From: Eucommia ulmoides | Lineage: Eukaryota; Streptophyta; Magnoliopsida; Garryales; Eucommiaceae | DNA: 64,000 bases | Direction: 5' to 3' | Assembly (NCBI GenBank): GCA_016647705.1 | Contig: CM028334.1 | Coordinates: 5,208,046 to 5,272,045, forward strand | Shown here: positions 9,411 through 20,471 of the stretch, one piece after another | Layout of the letters: each line of letters begins with the position of its first letter | Position numbering within the stretch: position 1 is the first letter of the stretch | Notes under the pieces: model-generated | Told to the model about the DNA's origin: nothing | What the model saw: only the letters and a program-made list of their open reading frames with translations | The model's database searches: none | Position numbers and translations under genes: made by a program

Positions 9411-10862
9411 ATGGGCATCTGGATTTGAGTTTCCTAGCGCTCCGTTTGTTCCCGTGGTTTTAGTTTCCGGGTTGACAGTAGGTGGATCTGGGTCCTTACG
9501 GAAGATGAGCTCGGCGATGAAATCTGCCAGGACCTGGCCTTTAATGTCCATCCTAGGGAAGTATTCTATGTAGAACTGACCCAGCTCGAGACTGTATTTC
9601 ATTAATCGTTCCGAGATGTCTAGTGAATGTAAAATTTGCCTTATCGACTGGTCAGTGAGGACAATGATCTCGTGGGCTTGGAAGTATTGTTTCAGCTTTC
9701 GGGAAGCCACCAGTAGGGTATAAGCCAATTTTTCAAATTTGATGTACCTTGTTTCAGCATCCGAGAGGATCTTACTAGAGTAAAAGACCGGGTGTTGAAC
9801 ATCGGTGTCGTCCCTTACTAGAGCTACTCTAACCGCCGTCATAGATGCGACAATATACAAATACAGAGTTTTCCCTTCCTTTGGGGTGCTGAGTAGGGGA
9901 GCAAAGGAAAGATAATTTTTTAGTGCTTGGAAAGCCGATTCGTATTCATCTATCCACCCAAAGTTGTTGTTGCCTCTTAGCACTTTGAAGAACGACAGAC
10001 ATTTCTCCGATGCTCGAGATATGAAGCTGTTGAGGGCAACGAGTCTCCCTATCAGCATCTGTACCTCCTTCTTATTTCGAGGAGAGGTCATCCCAAGGAT
10101 CGCATGTATTTGGTCAAGGTTAGCATCGATGCCACGCTGAGAGACCATATACCCCAGGAACTTTCCCGCAGAAACTCCAAAAATACATTTGCTAGGGTTA
10201 AGATTCATGCGGTGAGCCCAGAGTTTTTCGAAACAGTTGTGGAGATGTTCGGTGTGGTCAGGGGCCCTCGAGCTCTTGACCAACATGTCATCGATATACA
10301 CCTCCATCGTCATCCCGATCTCCTCCTTGAACATTTTGTTCACCAGTCGCTGATAAGTAGCTCCAGCGTAATGCAAGCCAAACGGCATTACCTTGTAGCA
10401 GTATGTACCCTTATCCGTGATGAAGGATGTTTTGCTCTTGTCGGGGGGAGAACATCGGGATTTGGTTGTACCCTATATAAGTGTCGAGAAAACTCAGGTG
10501 TTCATACCCTGTTGTGGCGTTTATGGTAATGTCAATCCTGGGTAGGGGAAAAAAATCCTTCGACATGCCTTATTCAGGTCTTTAAAATTAACGCAAAGGC
10601 ACTACTTATTGCCAGCCTTGGGGTCTAAGACCACATTCTCCAGCTAGTCGGGGAATTTGACTTCTTCAATGACGTCAAACTTGATCAATTTATCCATCTC
10701 CACCTCAATTATCTTTTGGCGCTCCCGATAAAATTTTCGTCGCTTTTGTCGCATGGGAGGATGGTGCGGGTCAGCTTGAAGGCGGTGCATCGCTACGCTC
10801 GGATCGATCCCTGGCAGCTCGTCATGGGACCACACGAAGATGTCGTAATTTCTTTGGAGCAA
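9312..10862 (-). pseudogene. Reverse transcriptase and first RNase H of the Tat element, broken
   Basis: Minus strand 10862-10644 reads MLQRNYDIFVWSHDELPGID and YRERQKIIEVEMDKLIKFDV, the start of the RT domain. 10388-9312 reads MPFGLHYAGATYQRLVNKMF, then the active-site motif VYIDDMLVKS, FLGYMVSQRGIDANLDQI, FGWIDEYESAFQALKNYLS, VFYSSKILSDAETRYIKFEK and LTDQSIRQIL. These are the RT fingers to thumb and the RNase H1-like domain. Both pieces share a frame, but 10643-10389 contains several stops (for example GNK*CLCVNFKDLNKAC). The YIDD catalytic motif is intact; the enzyme is not. It would copy element RNA into cDNA in cytoplasmic particles. Confidence 0.92.
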
Positions 10863-11115
10863 CTAGATGAGTTCAGCTCTCTGTTCGGACGTAAGACTAG
10901 CTCTAATCCTTACAGTTCGCTCATCAATGATTGGGTGTATGGAAACCTCTACTAGTGCCTTGTGAGGTCGGGGACCGGCCTCCTCCTCTCGTAGATCATC
11001 GATGGGTACCGGCATTGGCCCCTGGCTCAGAGCCATGAGTTCGGAATCTCCGAGCTCTGACTCTGCCTTTGATTGCTATTTTATTTTTTCTAGCGCCCTC
11101 CGAGCACAAGCTCCA
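10863..11115 (-). pseudogene. Protease-RT linker of the Tat polyprotein, up to the insertion point
   Basis: The minus strand reads through ACARRALEKIK, a TAG stop, AESELGDSELMALSQG, PMPVPIDDLREEEAG and HPIIDERTVRIRASLTSEQR. It joins the RT frame. It ends at the solo LTR. Removing that LTR and one copy of the duplicated pentamer gives GDQESSRACARRALEKIK across the junction, so the insertion split a continuous coding frame. Confidence 0.75.
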
Positions 11116-13796
11116 TGTAAGACCCTAATTGTCGCGCATGTATATTCATTAGCTGCATTTTAGAACATTTAGAAAATAACGGGGTAGAATGTGTCAAATC
11201 ATAATTATTTTAAAATTTTTAGGGGTTAATTAGCAATTTTGAAAAATATTAATCTTAAATTTTGAGTCTAACTAATAATCTAAAGAAATCAAGGGGAGAT
11301 TAACGTAATTGAGAAAATATATATATATAGTTGCATACACACAAGAGAAAAAATAAAAAAACAAAAAAAAACGTGGCATTTCAAGAACAAACCTAAAACC
11401 ATTTTCCCCATGCATATGTATATATACACACATTACACTATGCCTCACAAAACACAAAGAGGAGAGAAATCAGTAGAGAGAGAGAGAGAGTGAAGTGGTC
11501 CGGCGGTGGTGGGTTCGGATCGTCGTTGTTGTTCCGGCGTGGGTGGTGTGTGTATCGTCGTCGTCGATCAATTGGCGATCGACAACGTGTGTAAGGGTGT
11601 TTTGTTGTGTGTATGTGATTGAAGGGTATGTGTGAGAGAGGTTTATGTGTGTGTGTGTGTTCTGTGATGGTGTGTGGAGGTCCTGCCGACGGTGTGTGTG
11701 AATATGGGTTGTCGATCGTTGGCGATGTCGGTGGTGGGTGTGTTCTGATTGTCCGACGATTGTGTGGGTGTGCATCGCGTCGCCATTCGTCGGGGTGTAT
11801 GTGTGTATTCCTCTGTTGATCCGGCATGTATGCGTGTGTTGCTACTCAGTTTAATGCTGCTGTGTGTGTGTGTTTCGTTTGTGTGTGTGTTTGTTGCCGG
11901 AGTGTGTGTGTGTGTTCGGACGTGGTGTGTAGGGATGTGGTCTGTTCCTCCAGTGGGGTGTGTGTGTGTTATCGTTGGTTGGCTAAGATCAAATAGAAAT
12001 AGAAACGGTGAAACGGCCATGTGTGTGGGATCGGATATAGCGTCGCCGGCGATGGGTAAAGAGAGATGGAGGTTGTCGGCAGTTGGCGACAGAAGCGGAA
12101 GAAAGAGAGAGAGAGAGCGTCAGCTGGAGCAGAGTGGGAAAGAAGGGAAAAAAAAAGAAAGAAGAAGAAAAGGGAATAAAAAAAAAGAAAAAAAAAAAGG
12201 AAAAAAAAAAAAGAAAAAAAAATTAAAAAAAATTCGAAAATCCAATTTCTCGCGAGTGAGCGATTCGAATAGGTAAAATTTCAATCGGTTCTTATTTTCG
12301 TTAAATTAAATCATTAGCACTAAGATTTTCGTAATCGTGATAATATTTTTTTTATAATCATTAATCTTAATAAATTGGTACAGTAAGTATTAACGTAGCG
12401 AAATGGACAAAATAACAATTTTGCATGATTAAATTTGGGGAATAGGAAATTATGTAACTTAGGGCCTTACAATCCATATTAGGGTTGTTTTAAATAAAAT
12501 GTTAATTTAGGCCTGTCACTGTTAGGTTCACAGGCGCCAGCGTCCCGATAGTAGTTGACGACGGTATTTCTGTAGTGCGAGAATCAAGGTGAGTGTATTG
12601 TCTTCTATATAAATTTACAAATCTTATTTTCGTATAAATTTTAGAAATGTGTTTTTTTTAAATGGACGATTTTGTAACTTATATGGATCAAGTTGGTTTT
12701 AAAGGTAGAAAATGATTTTTGGATCAAGTTGGTTTTAAAGGTGGAAAAATAATTTTTGGATCAAGTCGGTTTTTAAGGTGGATAGTGATGTTTGGTCCGA
12801 CTATGCCATAGTTTATTCTCGTTAGGTGGATATAACCTACGAGATGTGGATTTTCTTCTCGTTAAGCGAATATGATCTACGAGATGTGGATTTTTTTCTC
12901 GTTAGGCGGATATAACCTACGAGATGTGGATTTTATTCTCGTCAGGAGGATATGTCTTGCGAGATGTGGATTATCTGCTAGGCAAAGTCCTGCAGGGTGG
13001 TTTGACTTGTCAGGAGTGCAAAACCTGCGGGTGGTACGATACTGTTACAACTCCCGATCACGAGGTAAAAATGATCATATAGCTAGTAGGAGAGGATGTG
13101 GGGAGTATTATATATTAGGTTGAAATGTTTGGACTGATTGGTTTAAAATACTTGGACGGGTTGATTTACAATAACTGGACTGACTGATTTAAAATATTTG
13201 GATTAGTTAACTTAAAATATTTGTATTGGGTGTTTTAAATATATTATTTCTTTACATAGGTGGCAATTGAAAATTGGTTTCAAATATAGTATGCGATGTA
13301 CGGTATGATCTTTATAGTATTTCATTTTATTGGTGGCAGTGGAACTGAAATTTTAACTAGGTATGTGACTATAAAATGTTATAGTTTGGAAGATGGTATT
13401 TAACATTTGTACTTGATCCATTAAATATTTTTTTTATTATGAAGACAGTATATCGATAAAATTTTTTTTGGTTTCAGGTACTACGGCTAGGAGTTGGTCC
13501 ACTACTAACACTAAGTAGAGTCCGGTGGTAGTGTCGTACTGGAGGTAAGCTGGTCGGATGTGAACCGCGGAAGGTTCAGGTACTCTTGTGTTTTTTGGTT
13601 GTGAATATTTGGGACTGGTATATTCTCAAATATTTGGATATTGGAAGATGTATATTTTTGGGGAAAAAAAAAACTTTTACAGTAGTGCGAGTGGTATATG
13701 TATATGTATGTGTGGATATTTGTGGATTGGTCAAGTAGCATCAGGTCGACGTCACGCCCGACCTCGGGTGACGGGTGTCCGAGGTGGGGTGTGACA
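11116..13796 (+). mobile_element. Solo LTR (2681 bp, chromovirus/Tekay-like) nested in Tat pol
   Basis: It begins TGTAAGACCCTAATTGTCGC and ends GAGGTGGGGTGTGACA, so it has TG...CA ends. CTCCA (11111-11115) and CTCGA (13797-13801) flank it as a one-mismatch 5-bp target duplication. The polyprotein frame is restored on removal. It contains a TATA-rich region near 11320-11440, a GT-rich stretch at 11500-11960, a purine-rich tract at 12120-12235 and a ~43-bp repeat at 12817-12975. No gag, pol or primer-binding site is present, and no internal second LTR, hence solo LTR. A second copy lies at 56501-59261. The family is inferred from the long LTR and its termini. Confidence 0.82.
12817..12975 (+). 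repeat. ~43-bp tandem repeat within the solo LTR (about 4 units)
   Basis: The unit TCTCGTTAGGCGGATATAAC, followed by CTACGAGATGTGGATTTT, repeats four times with changes. The related LTR at 56501-59261 carries a comparable repeat around 57100-57215 with the core CACTCCGCCGAAGCGGATAA. Confidence 0.75.
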
Positions 13797-14443
13797 CTCG
13801 AGATGACTCTTGGTCACCCCTCACTATCCCCATACCTCATTCCGTAGGGAACTTCATCGACTAGTGGTATGGTGAGCAGACTGCCTTGAAGGTTGCCACC
13901 GTGGGCCAACCCATAATCCCGTTATAGGGCGATGGCTTGTCCACAATCAGAAATTTGGTCCAAACAGTTGAGGTCCTTGGATGGGTTCCGATGGTGACAA
14001 GAAGCGTGACCCACCCAGCAGCATTGACAACGTCTCTCCCAAAACCGACCAGGGGGCTTTCGACAGCTTTACCGCACTAGGGTCCACGTTCATCTTCTCG
14101 AATGCCCATTTGAAGATGATATTAGCTGAGCTACCACCGTCCACTAGGATTCTTCTTATTTTTAAGTGATTAATGAGAACGATTATGACGAGGGCATCGT
14201 CATGAGGAACATATATATCCTTGAGGTCTGCCTCGCTGAACGAAATGACGTTGTACTCTGCATCATCGATTGTGCTTACCACAAAGATGTCTTCGTTCGC
14301 TTTTCTCTTGACTTTGTGCTCATACCTTTTTCTTGGAGGAGAGAGTCTCTCCCCCTAAGCTTAATCCGCCATGGATGATATTGATCTCGCCATCCACCCT
14401 TTGCTCGTCACCGTCCCCATCCCTTTCTGATCTGGGAGGGGGG
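13797..14443 (-). pseudogene. Aspartic protease region of the Tat polyprotein
   Basis: Minus strand 14282-13947 reads VSTIDDAEYNVISFSEADLK, YVPHDDALVI and IRRILVDGGSSANIIFKWAF. VDGGSSANI is the retropepsin active-site segment in the form usual for Tat elements. Upstream, 14443-14322 reads GEINIIHGGLSLGGETLSS, in a different frame, so a one-base shift lies near 14322. Downstream, frames reading VDKPSPYNGIMGWPTV and FKAVCSPYHLS continue to the solo LTR. The protease would cleave Gag-Pol. Both sides are bounded by nested insertions. Confidence 0.82.
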
Positions 14444-15789
14444 TGATAGGTGTAAAATACCTATTTACTTCTAAGTTGAATTTGTCAATTTTTGAGTGTT
14501 TTATTAATATTTTAATTGCGTTTTAGTTGTTTTTATGTAAATTAGGTGTAGGGACGTAAACGAGTAAAACAGTGGAAAAAAGACAAAGAAAAGTTAAAAA
14601 AATACAAGGGATTAAAACTGTAGTCCCACCGCTTAGGCGGTTAGGCCACCGCCTAGGCGGTAAGAATGCAGGGAGTGCTAAAATTGAACAAGTCCTACCG
14701 CCTAGGTGGTGATTCCCACCGCCTAGGCGGTGAAACGACAGAGAGTTCCTGAGGTCACCACCTAGGCGAAGGCTTAACTGACTTACTCACCACCTAAGCG
14801 GTCAGCTCTACACAGACAAGAAGATATTTTTAGATCTTTTTGAAACCTTAGGCCTATAAATACCACTCTCCCACGTTTGAAACAGGTTGGTGAACGTTCC
14901 TAACCTTAGCTTAGGGTTCTTTAGCCATTCTTGAGAGAACAAGAAGATGAGGTTCATCATTTGAGAAGACGAATTATTTGTGGATCAATCCTTGGCGACT
15001 GTAGACCATTCCACTCTTAGATGTGATCATTCTTACTTTGTTTTTATCTTTGTAATTGCTTTTCCATATCTAATGATGTTGAATTCCGTTTGTTTTGTAT
15101 GACTATATGGCTAAGAACATGTAGTCTAGATAAATATTATCTAGGTGTTGTTGTAAATCATGTAAATACTAGTTTGATTGAATATACGTTACTTTAATGG
15201 TTGTTTGTCTATATCCGATTGCATTTACCATTATTCTTGATATTATGCTTGTTATAATAAATCGAGAATACGGGGTTTGACACTCGAGAGAGGTAACCCC
15301 GGATTCGGACTACGGTTAAACACAACGCGACGATCCAATAAATCGGGAGAGAGTTGGAGAGTGTGCAATCCATGACGTTAGTTCACGACTCATGTGACTA
15401 TGTGTTCGAAAAGACGTTCGAGGGGGACTTCGGCGTCAATGCGAAGTCATATATTCGTTCCCTTTACACTCGGAAGAGAGAGTGAGCGAGTTATAGATAC
15501 AAAGATTGTCGGATAGGATAAACACTGTTATCGCTAACTAAACGAAGTCAAATATGTATTACATAGTTAAAACTAACCCAATAGCTGTAATTTATCTTAG
15601 TTATTAATTAAAATACAAACAATTCTTGAAAAGTCGAGATAATATGAGACTATGGAAATCACGGTATTCAACTAATTTACACTATCCCTAGTGGAACGAT
15701 ATCCGATCTCACGATCCATCTATACTAAAACTTGACCTTGTGCACTTGCGAGTAGTCAATGCGCGAGCGTGTAAAAACCTCCTCGTACA
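14444..15789 (+). repeat. Athila 5' LTR
   Basis: This 1346-bp LTR carries several copies of the near-palindrome CACCGCCTAGGCGGTGA between 14630 and 14805, and CCTATAAATACCAC (about 14851-14865), a good TATA-box candidate. The match to 22310-23665 is collinear over its whole length. Confidence 0.92.
14851..14865 (+). promoter_or_regulatory. Putative TATA box of the Athila 5' LTR
   Basis: GCCTATAAATACCACT is conserved in the 3' LTR as CCTATAAATGCCAT near 22699. Its position after the palindromic repeats and before the R/U5 part fits an LTR promoter. The transcription start is not visible. Confidence 0.55.
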
Positions 15790-15795
15790 AGTTTT

Positions 15796-15813
15796 TGGCG
15801 CCGTTGCCGGGGA
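15796..15813 (+). other. Primer-binding site of the Athila element
   Basis: TGGCGCCGTTGCCGGGGA, seven bases after the end of the 5' LTR, is the site typical of plant Gypsy elements primed by tRNA-Asp. It fixes the plus-strand orientation. Confidence 0.88.
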
Positions 15814-15935
15814 TGTGTCTTAATTTGGTTGATATTGTAACCAAGTGGTTGAATATTAATCCCGACAATTCTTTTCTTTTATTTTCTTTTGAATTATTTG
15901 TTTAATTTGTTTTGTGAGTTGTAATCAAACAGTGC

Positions 15936-16046
15936 ATGCAACTAAGAAGGAGTTTGGAATTCTTGGCTCTTGATCCCGAGATCGAGCATACGTTGAAAAT
16001 GACAAGGAGAAAGAGAAGAAGCCAACTTCAATACCATGAATTGTGA
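15936..16046 (+). pseudogene. Athila gag N-terminal remnant (36 codons)
   Basis: The ATG at 15936 opens MQLRRSLEFLALDPEIEHTL, then KMTRRKRRSQLQYHEL before a TGA. The RRSLEFLALDPEIE start is typical of Athila Gag. The rest of gag and all of pol are missing. The sequence passes within about 1.2 kb to the region before the 3' ORF, so a large internal deletion is inferred. Confidence 0.65.
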
Positions 16047-17294
16047 TCCAATGGAGCATTCTATCGAAAATACCTTGTCTATGAGGGATTTTGATGAAAA
16101 ATGCTCAAGCAAATTTTTCTTTGGTTCAGTCGAACTGGAAGGTGAAGAGGAAAAGATCAAGCACTATATTGGTAATGAAAAACGAGTTGTGGAGAGTATC
16201 TCCCTCGTTGATGAATGATCATGCAATTTGGTAAGTCCAACTAGGGACGTTAAATCAAGCATATCTTTTTGATATGTCTCCGAGGGTATGAAACTTGCCT
16301 AATTTTTGCTATTAATTATTTTTTAGAGGCCAGAATGGTCTCGGAACGTGTTTGGAGGAGAATTAAGGAGTATGGATATTTGGGGTAGTGTTTGGAACTT
16401 AAAATCGTTGAAATAGCTAAGTGGAAGTAAGTGGCGTGAACCATGGTTTTGAAAACATAAAGAAATTAAGCTAAATGAGTAGAAATCCACTGCCTAGGCG
16501 GTGACACCACCGTCGAGGCGGTGAAAAAGGAAGATTACATAGTTTTCAAGTTGTTGTTCCACCGCCTAAGCTGTGAAACAACAGAGAGTTCAACTTCTGA
16601 AAAAATGTTTCACTGCTGAGGCGGTGAAACAAAAGAGAGTTTGGGTTCTTAAAAAAAATGCTCTACCGCCTAGGCGGTGAGCCATCTGTTTGATAAAAAA
16701 ACATTCCGCTTCTTTGAACATTCCAAATCCTTTTCTTAAAACTCCCAATTCTCTCTATTCCCATCTTTCCCAACCGTTCCAAACCTTCAAATCATCCTTC
16801 CATTTACAAAAATTCTGATTTCCACCAAGAATCTTCCTCCAAATATTAGATTTGTCATCCATTTTCGCAAATCTAAGGTTTAAGGGCCAAACGGTGCAAT
16901 TTCTCCATTGTCAAGTGTTTGGACCGAAATTTTTCAACAAGTAAGTGTTTATGATCCTACATTTAATCTATTTGTTGAAATATTTGGGTACAATGCATGT
17001 TATTTCAAAAAAATCCTTGGATTTGGAATGTACCCAAAACCCTTAAACCTCTATTTTCGCGATTTTCATTTTCTTTGGGATTTCGGGTTGATTTTTGGTG
17101 CGGATTTTCCTTATTATGATTAGATGCATTATGGGAATGGTATATATTAGGCTACATTGTAAAACTATTGTTGATTCGGTTTTGGTTGGTATGCGATTGT
17201 TATAATGGCAATGTGTGTTTAATAGGTATGATTTGATATGATTTGTTCTGTTGTTTTGGCATTGGTATGTGTTGTGATGTTGATTGATAGGAAA
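16047..17294 (+). other. Athila internal non-coding region with palindromic CCTAGG repeats
   Basis: Five copies of the CACCGCCTAGGCGGTGA type motif lie between 16489 and 16682, the same motif as in the LTR. A 60-codon frame at 16036-16218 was seen but not identified. The segment reads as the remnant between deleted pol and the 3' ORF. Confidence 0.55.
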
Positions 17295-18424
17295 ATGCCG
17301 AAGCGTGCTGCCTCGGAAAAACCACGCAAGGAAGCATCATCTTCAGCCACGGATTACGAGTCTTCTCGTTTCGTATCCAAGACAGCAGAAGAACACTTCA
17401 ACAAGTTTGAGTATAAGCGCACATGCATCCGCCAAAGGGGGTTTGGGCCTTTAGATGACCTTCAGGAAGAATTTAGGGACGTCATAAGGAGCCGAGGTTG
17501 GGAACAATTTTGCAGTTCACCCCCGAAGGACGAGGTGTTTGTGGTCCGAGAATTTTATGCTAATATCACCGAGACCACTAACTACCGGACGAGGGTTAGA
17601 TATCGCCCAATCATATTCAGTCCGGATTACTTCAACAAAATTTTGGGTTTGAAGGAGCCGGAACTCTCGCACGATCCGTTTGAGAGTTACATGCTATCTA
17701 TGGAGACTGTGATCCGGGCCCTGACCATGGGCAACGTTCAATGGACAAACACAGGGCCGGGTCAAGCGATATTTAAGGTGAGGTATCTGAAACCAATTCC
17801 AAAAATCTGGCACCATTTCGTGTGTGGGAACCTGTTTCCTACATCCTATTATTCCGACATCTCCAAAGATAGGGCTTTCATTTTACATAACATCCAACTG
17901 GGGAATCCAATCAACGTCGGGTGGCATATCTATTCTTCGATACTTCATACGGTTCAATCGATGAAGACTAGCCTTCTATTTCTCTCGCTTCTGACTGGAC
18001 TATTCAGACGCACCGGAGTCGTGATCAAAAGGGATAGCCCTTGCCCCCTATACATCCCCTCGATCAAGCAATAATTAACCGATTGTGGAAGGAATGAGCC
18101 CTAGACCCAGCTGCATCGGAAGTAGAGGGAGAGGAAGGCCCGAAAGAAGAAGAAGCAAGCCCATCTGAGGCCCTGATACCCGAAGTCCACCGCCGCCAAC
18201 AAAATCCGACTAATCGCGATATCCAGGATCTCCGGTCCGACATCGGCAATCTTCGCAATGATTTTACTCGCATACGAATTTTCCTGGATCAGTACACGCT
18301 ACAGCAAGATCAGAACCAATGGCGTTTATACGAGCATTTTGGAGTCGACATGACTTTCTATTCGCCAGTGCCCCAATTCGATTCGGATGAGCTACAACCA
18401 CCATTCCCTCTCCATGAACGATAA
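17295..18424 (+). pseudogene. Athila extra 3' ORF (putative plant transposon protein domain), one frameshift and one stop
   Basis: The ATG at 17295 starts MPKRAASEKPRKEASSSATD; an in-frame upstream ATG at 17238 would add a hydrophobic stretch and is less likely. It continues RFVSKTAEEHFNKFEYKRTC, FVVREFYANITETTNYRTRV and GNLFPTSYYSDISKDRAF to a TAA at 18072. A shift near 18070 recovers the frame reading DPAASEVEGEEGPKEEEASP and, later, DIQDLRSDIGNLRNDFTRIR, a likely coiled coil, to TAA at 18422-18424; one TGA interrupts it. Total about 375 codons. Athila elements carry an ORF here, sometimes called env-like; its function is unknown, and no signal peptide is visible after 17295. Confidence 0.75.
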
Positions 18425-19984
18425 GGTGTTAGACTATTACGTCTTACCTCCTAGGTATGTGTCGGAACCCAGTTTTTTATTTGTATTTCTCAATTCTGTT
18501 ATTGGGTTCGCTGCCTAGACAGTGAGGACACTACCTCATTCAAATTTGGGGGTATTTATTAAGCATGAAGGAATAATTTTTTTGTGATGTGAATGATGAA
18601 AAATTGTGTAAGGAATTTTTTTTTTTGTAATTTTAATTAAACTAGAAATGTTTAGTTTTTATTAATGTATTTTAATTTTTGTTGTTGCATGTGTAATGAT
18701 TAGTTAGTGTATGCATGCTAGTTTTTAGATTTAGAGTAGATATGTTAATGAATGAAGTTGTATGTGCATGTTGAGTTGTAGAGTTCGTCTGGGCCATGTC
18801 CCGATGATGAAAATTATTCTCTAATTGTATATCAAGGTCGAGGGTGATTCCATTCATGGGTGTTTTGTGTGCTTAACATGTCGATTAGGTAAAAATTATT
18901 TTGATCCTAAATCGCACGATAGCATGGACTCATTATATAATTATTTGAAAGATTTGACACCAATTATTCAGTTATAAGTTCATAATAAAAATGAGAAATC
19001 TAGAACTTAATTGGGGGAGGCTTGAGGCAAAATTATAGGTGAGGTAATTCTGGAGGCATGATTTAGGCCTTCAATTTTATCGCTTGAACCTTTTTTAAAC
19101 TAACCTGAAAAATTTATTCCCTCGTTCCTTTGTCGAAACCATAAACTTTTCAATTCTGAACACATATATATACTTTAGCCAATTAAATCTTTCCATACCA
19201 TTGTCGCTAAGCCTAAGATTCAAATTGAGTGAAATCAAGTAGCATAGACTAATGCTAACTTGAAGTGAGTGATCAGGATTTCGGACGAAAGTTTATTGGC
19301 TCAGTATTAAAGTATTCACTTGTCAGTCTCTTAGTTTTTTTTGCACGCTCCAAAAATTGTACAAATTTGAATAAGTTTGGGAATGTGCTTGTAAAAAACA
19401 AAAACAAAAAACAAACAAACAAACTATGTGAATATAGTTTTTAATTCCGTTTCTTGTGACAAGTGAATACAAAGTTTTTCAATACTCGTTCAGGGTTGTG
19501 TGTTAAACGTGTAGGGTTATGAGAGAGTGATATAGCGACAAGCATTTGTACCTCGGGTATCGTTCAATCTATAACGATTTTCTGTTTTCTATTCCTACTA
19601 TACCCCTGGTCGTTCTTGAAAGCCAAACCAAGCCCTATTGATCTTTGTAAATATCCGAACCTACATTAGTGGATAGTTGAGCCCAGTCAAGCATATGGTT
19701 TTCCTAAATCTTTTAAAGTTTAAGTCATGAGCTTAGCTACTGAATAATCCAATCTGGTGTTTGATTCGTTATACATTTGAGTTCTCACACATACACATTT
19801 CAAGGATCTAGAATGGTTTTAACTGATATTGAGTGTTGAAATTCTAGAACACCACGTGGTGTGTGTTATTCCTGAACTTGATCTGATTATGGGTTGTTGA
19901 GGAAAGAACCACTTGGTTTTCTTCGATTGAACTTGAAACTCACATATGTTTACTTCTTATTCGTTAATGTTTATTCATTTTTAG
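18425..19984 (+). other. Athila 3' region between the extra ORF and the nested solo LTR
   Basis: This AT-rich non-coding part contains CTACCTCATTCAAATTTGGG, then GGTATT at about 18550, which resembles the purine-rich end seen before Athila LTRs and may be a decayed duplicate. No gene is seen. Confidence 0.5.
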
Positions 19985-20015
19985 TGAACGCGCCCCGATT
20001 TTCCAAAGAAAATCA

Positions 20016-20018
<3 letters not shown>

Positions 20019-20068
<50 letters not shown>
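20019..20068. repeat. (TA)n microsatellite
   Basis: About 25 uninterrupted TA units lie near the U5 end of the minus-strand solo LTR. Confidence 0.95.
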
Positions 20069-20070
<2 letters not shown>

Positions 20071-20471
20071 TATATATGCTTGGCGCTGGTAAAACGAGAA
20101 GGGTTTTTAAAAACGTCGATTTTTCCATTAAAATGTACTTAAGCCTGTTTTAGAAAAAGGAGTCGCCACCTAGCATTGGGTTTAAATGATGTGTTAGGTC
20201 ACCATATTTTTCTTTTTTGAAAATAATTTGAAAAAATGGCTTAAGTAAAATTTGACTCCAAAAATAATATGGTCTAACCAGAGATTCGTTTAAAGAGTTC
20301 GGGGGTCAGTTACGCTCGGGGAAGGTGTCAAGCACCCCAAGACGCCCGTCCAAAGATGGTACCTTATCCGATTAAGTCCAATTAGAATTTAAATCCGAAT
20401 GTTTTTATTTTATTTTTAAATCCTCCTTATATACACATATACACATACACACACATTTGAGTGAAGTGATC

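Noticed and set aside
11438..12276. ORFs rich in His/Thr or Val/Cys in the solo LTR
   Set aside because: They come from the GT/CA-rich low-complexity block of an LTR; the second copy does not keep the frames.
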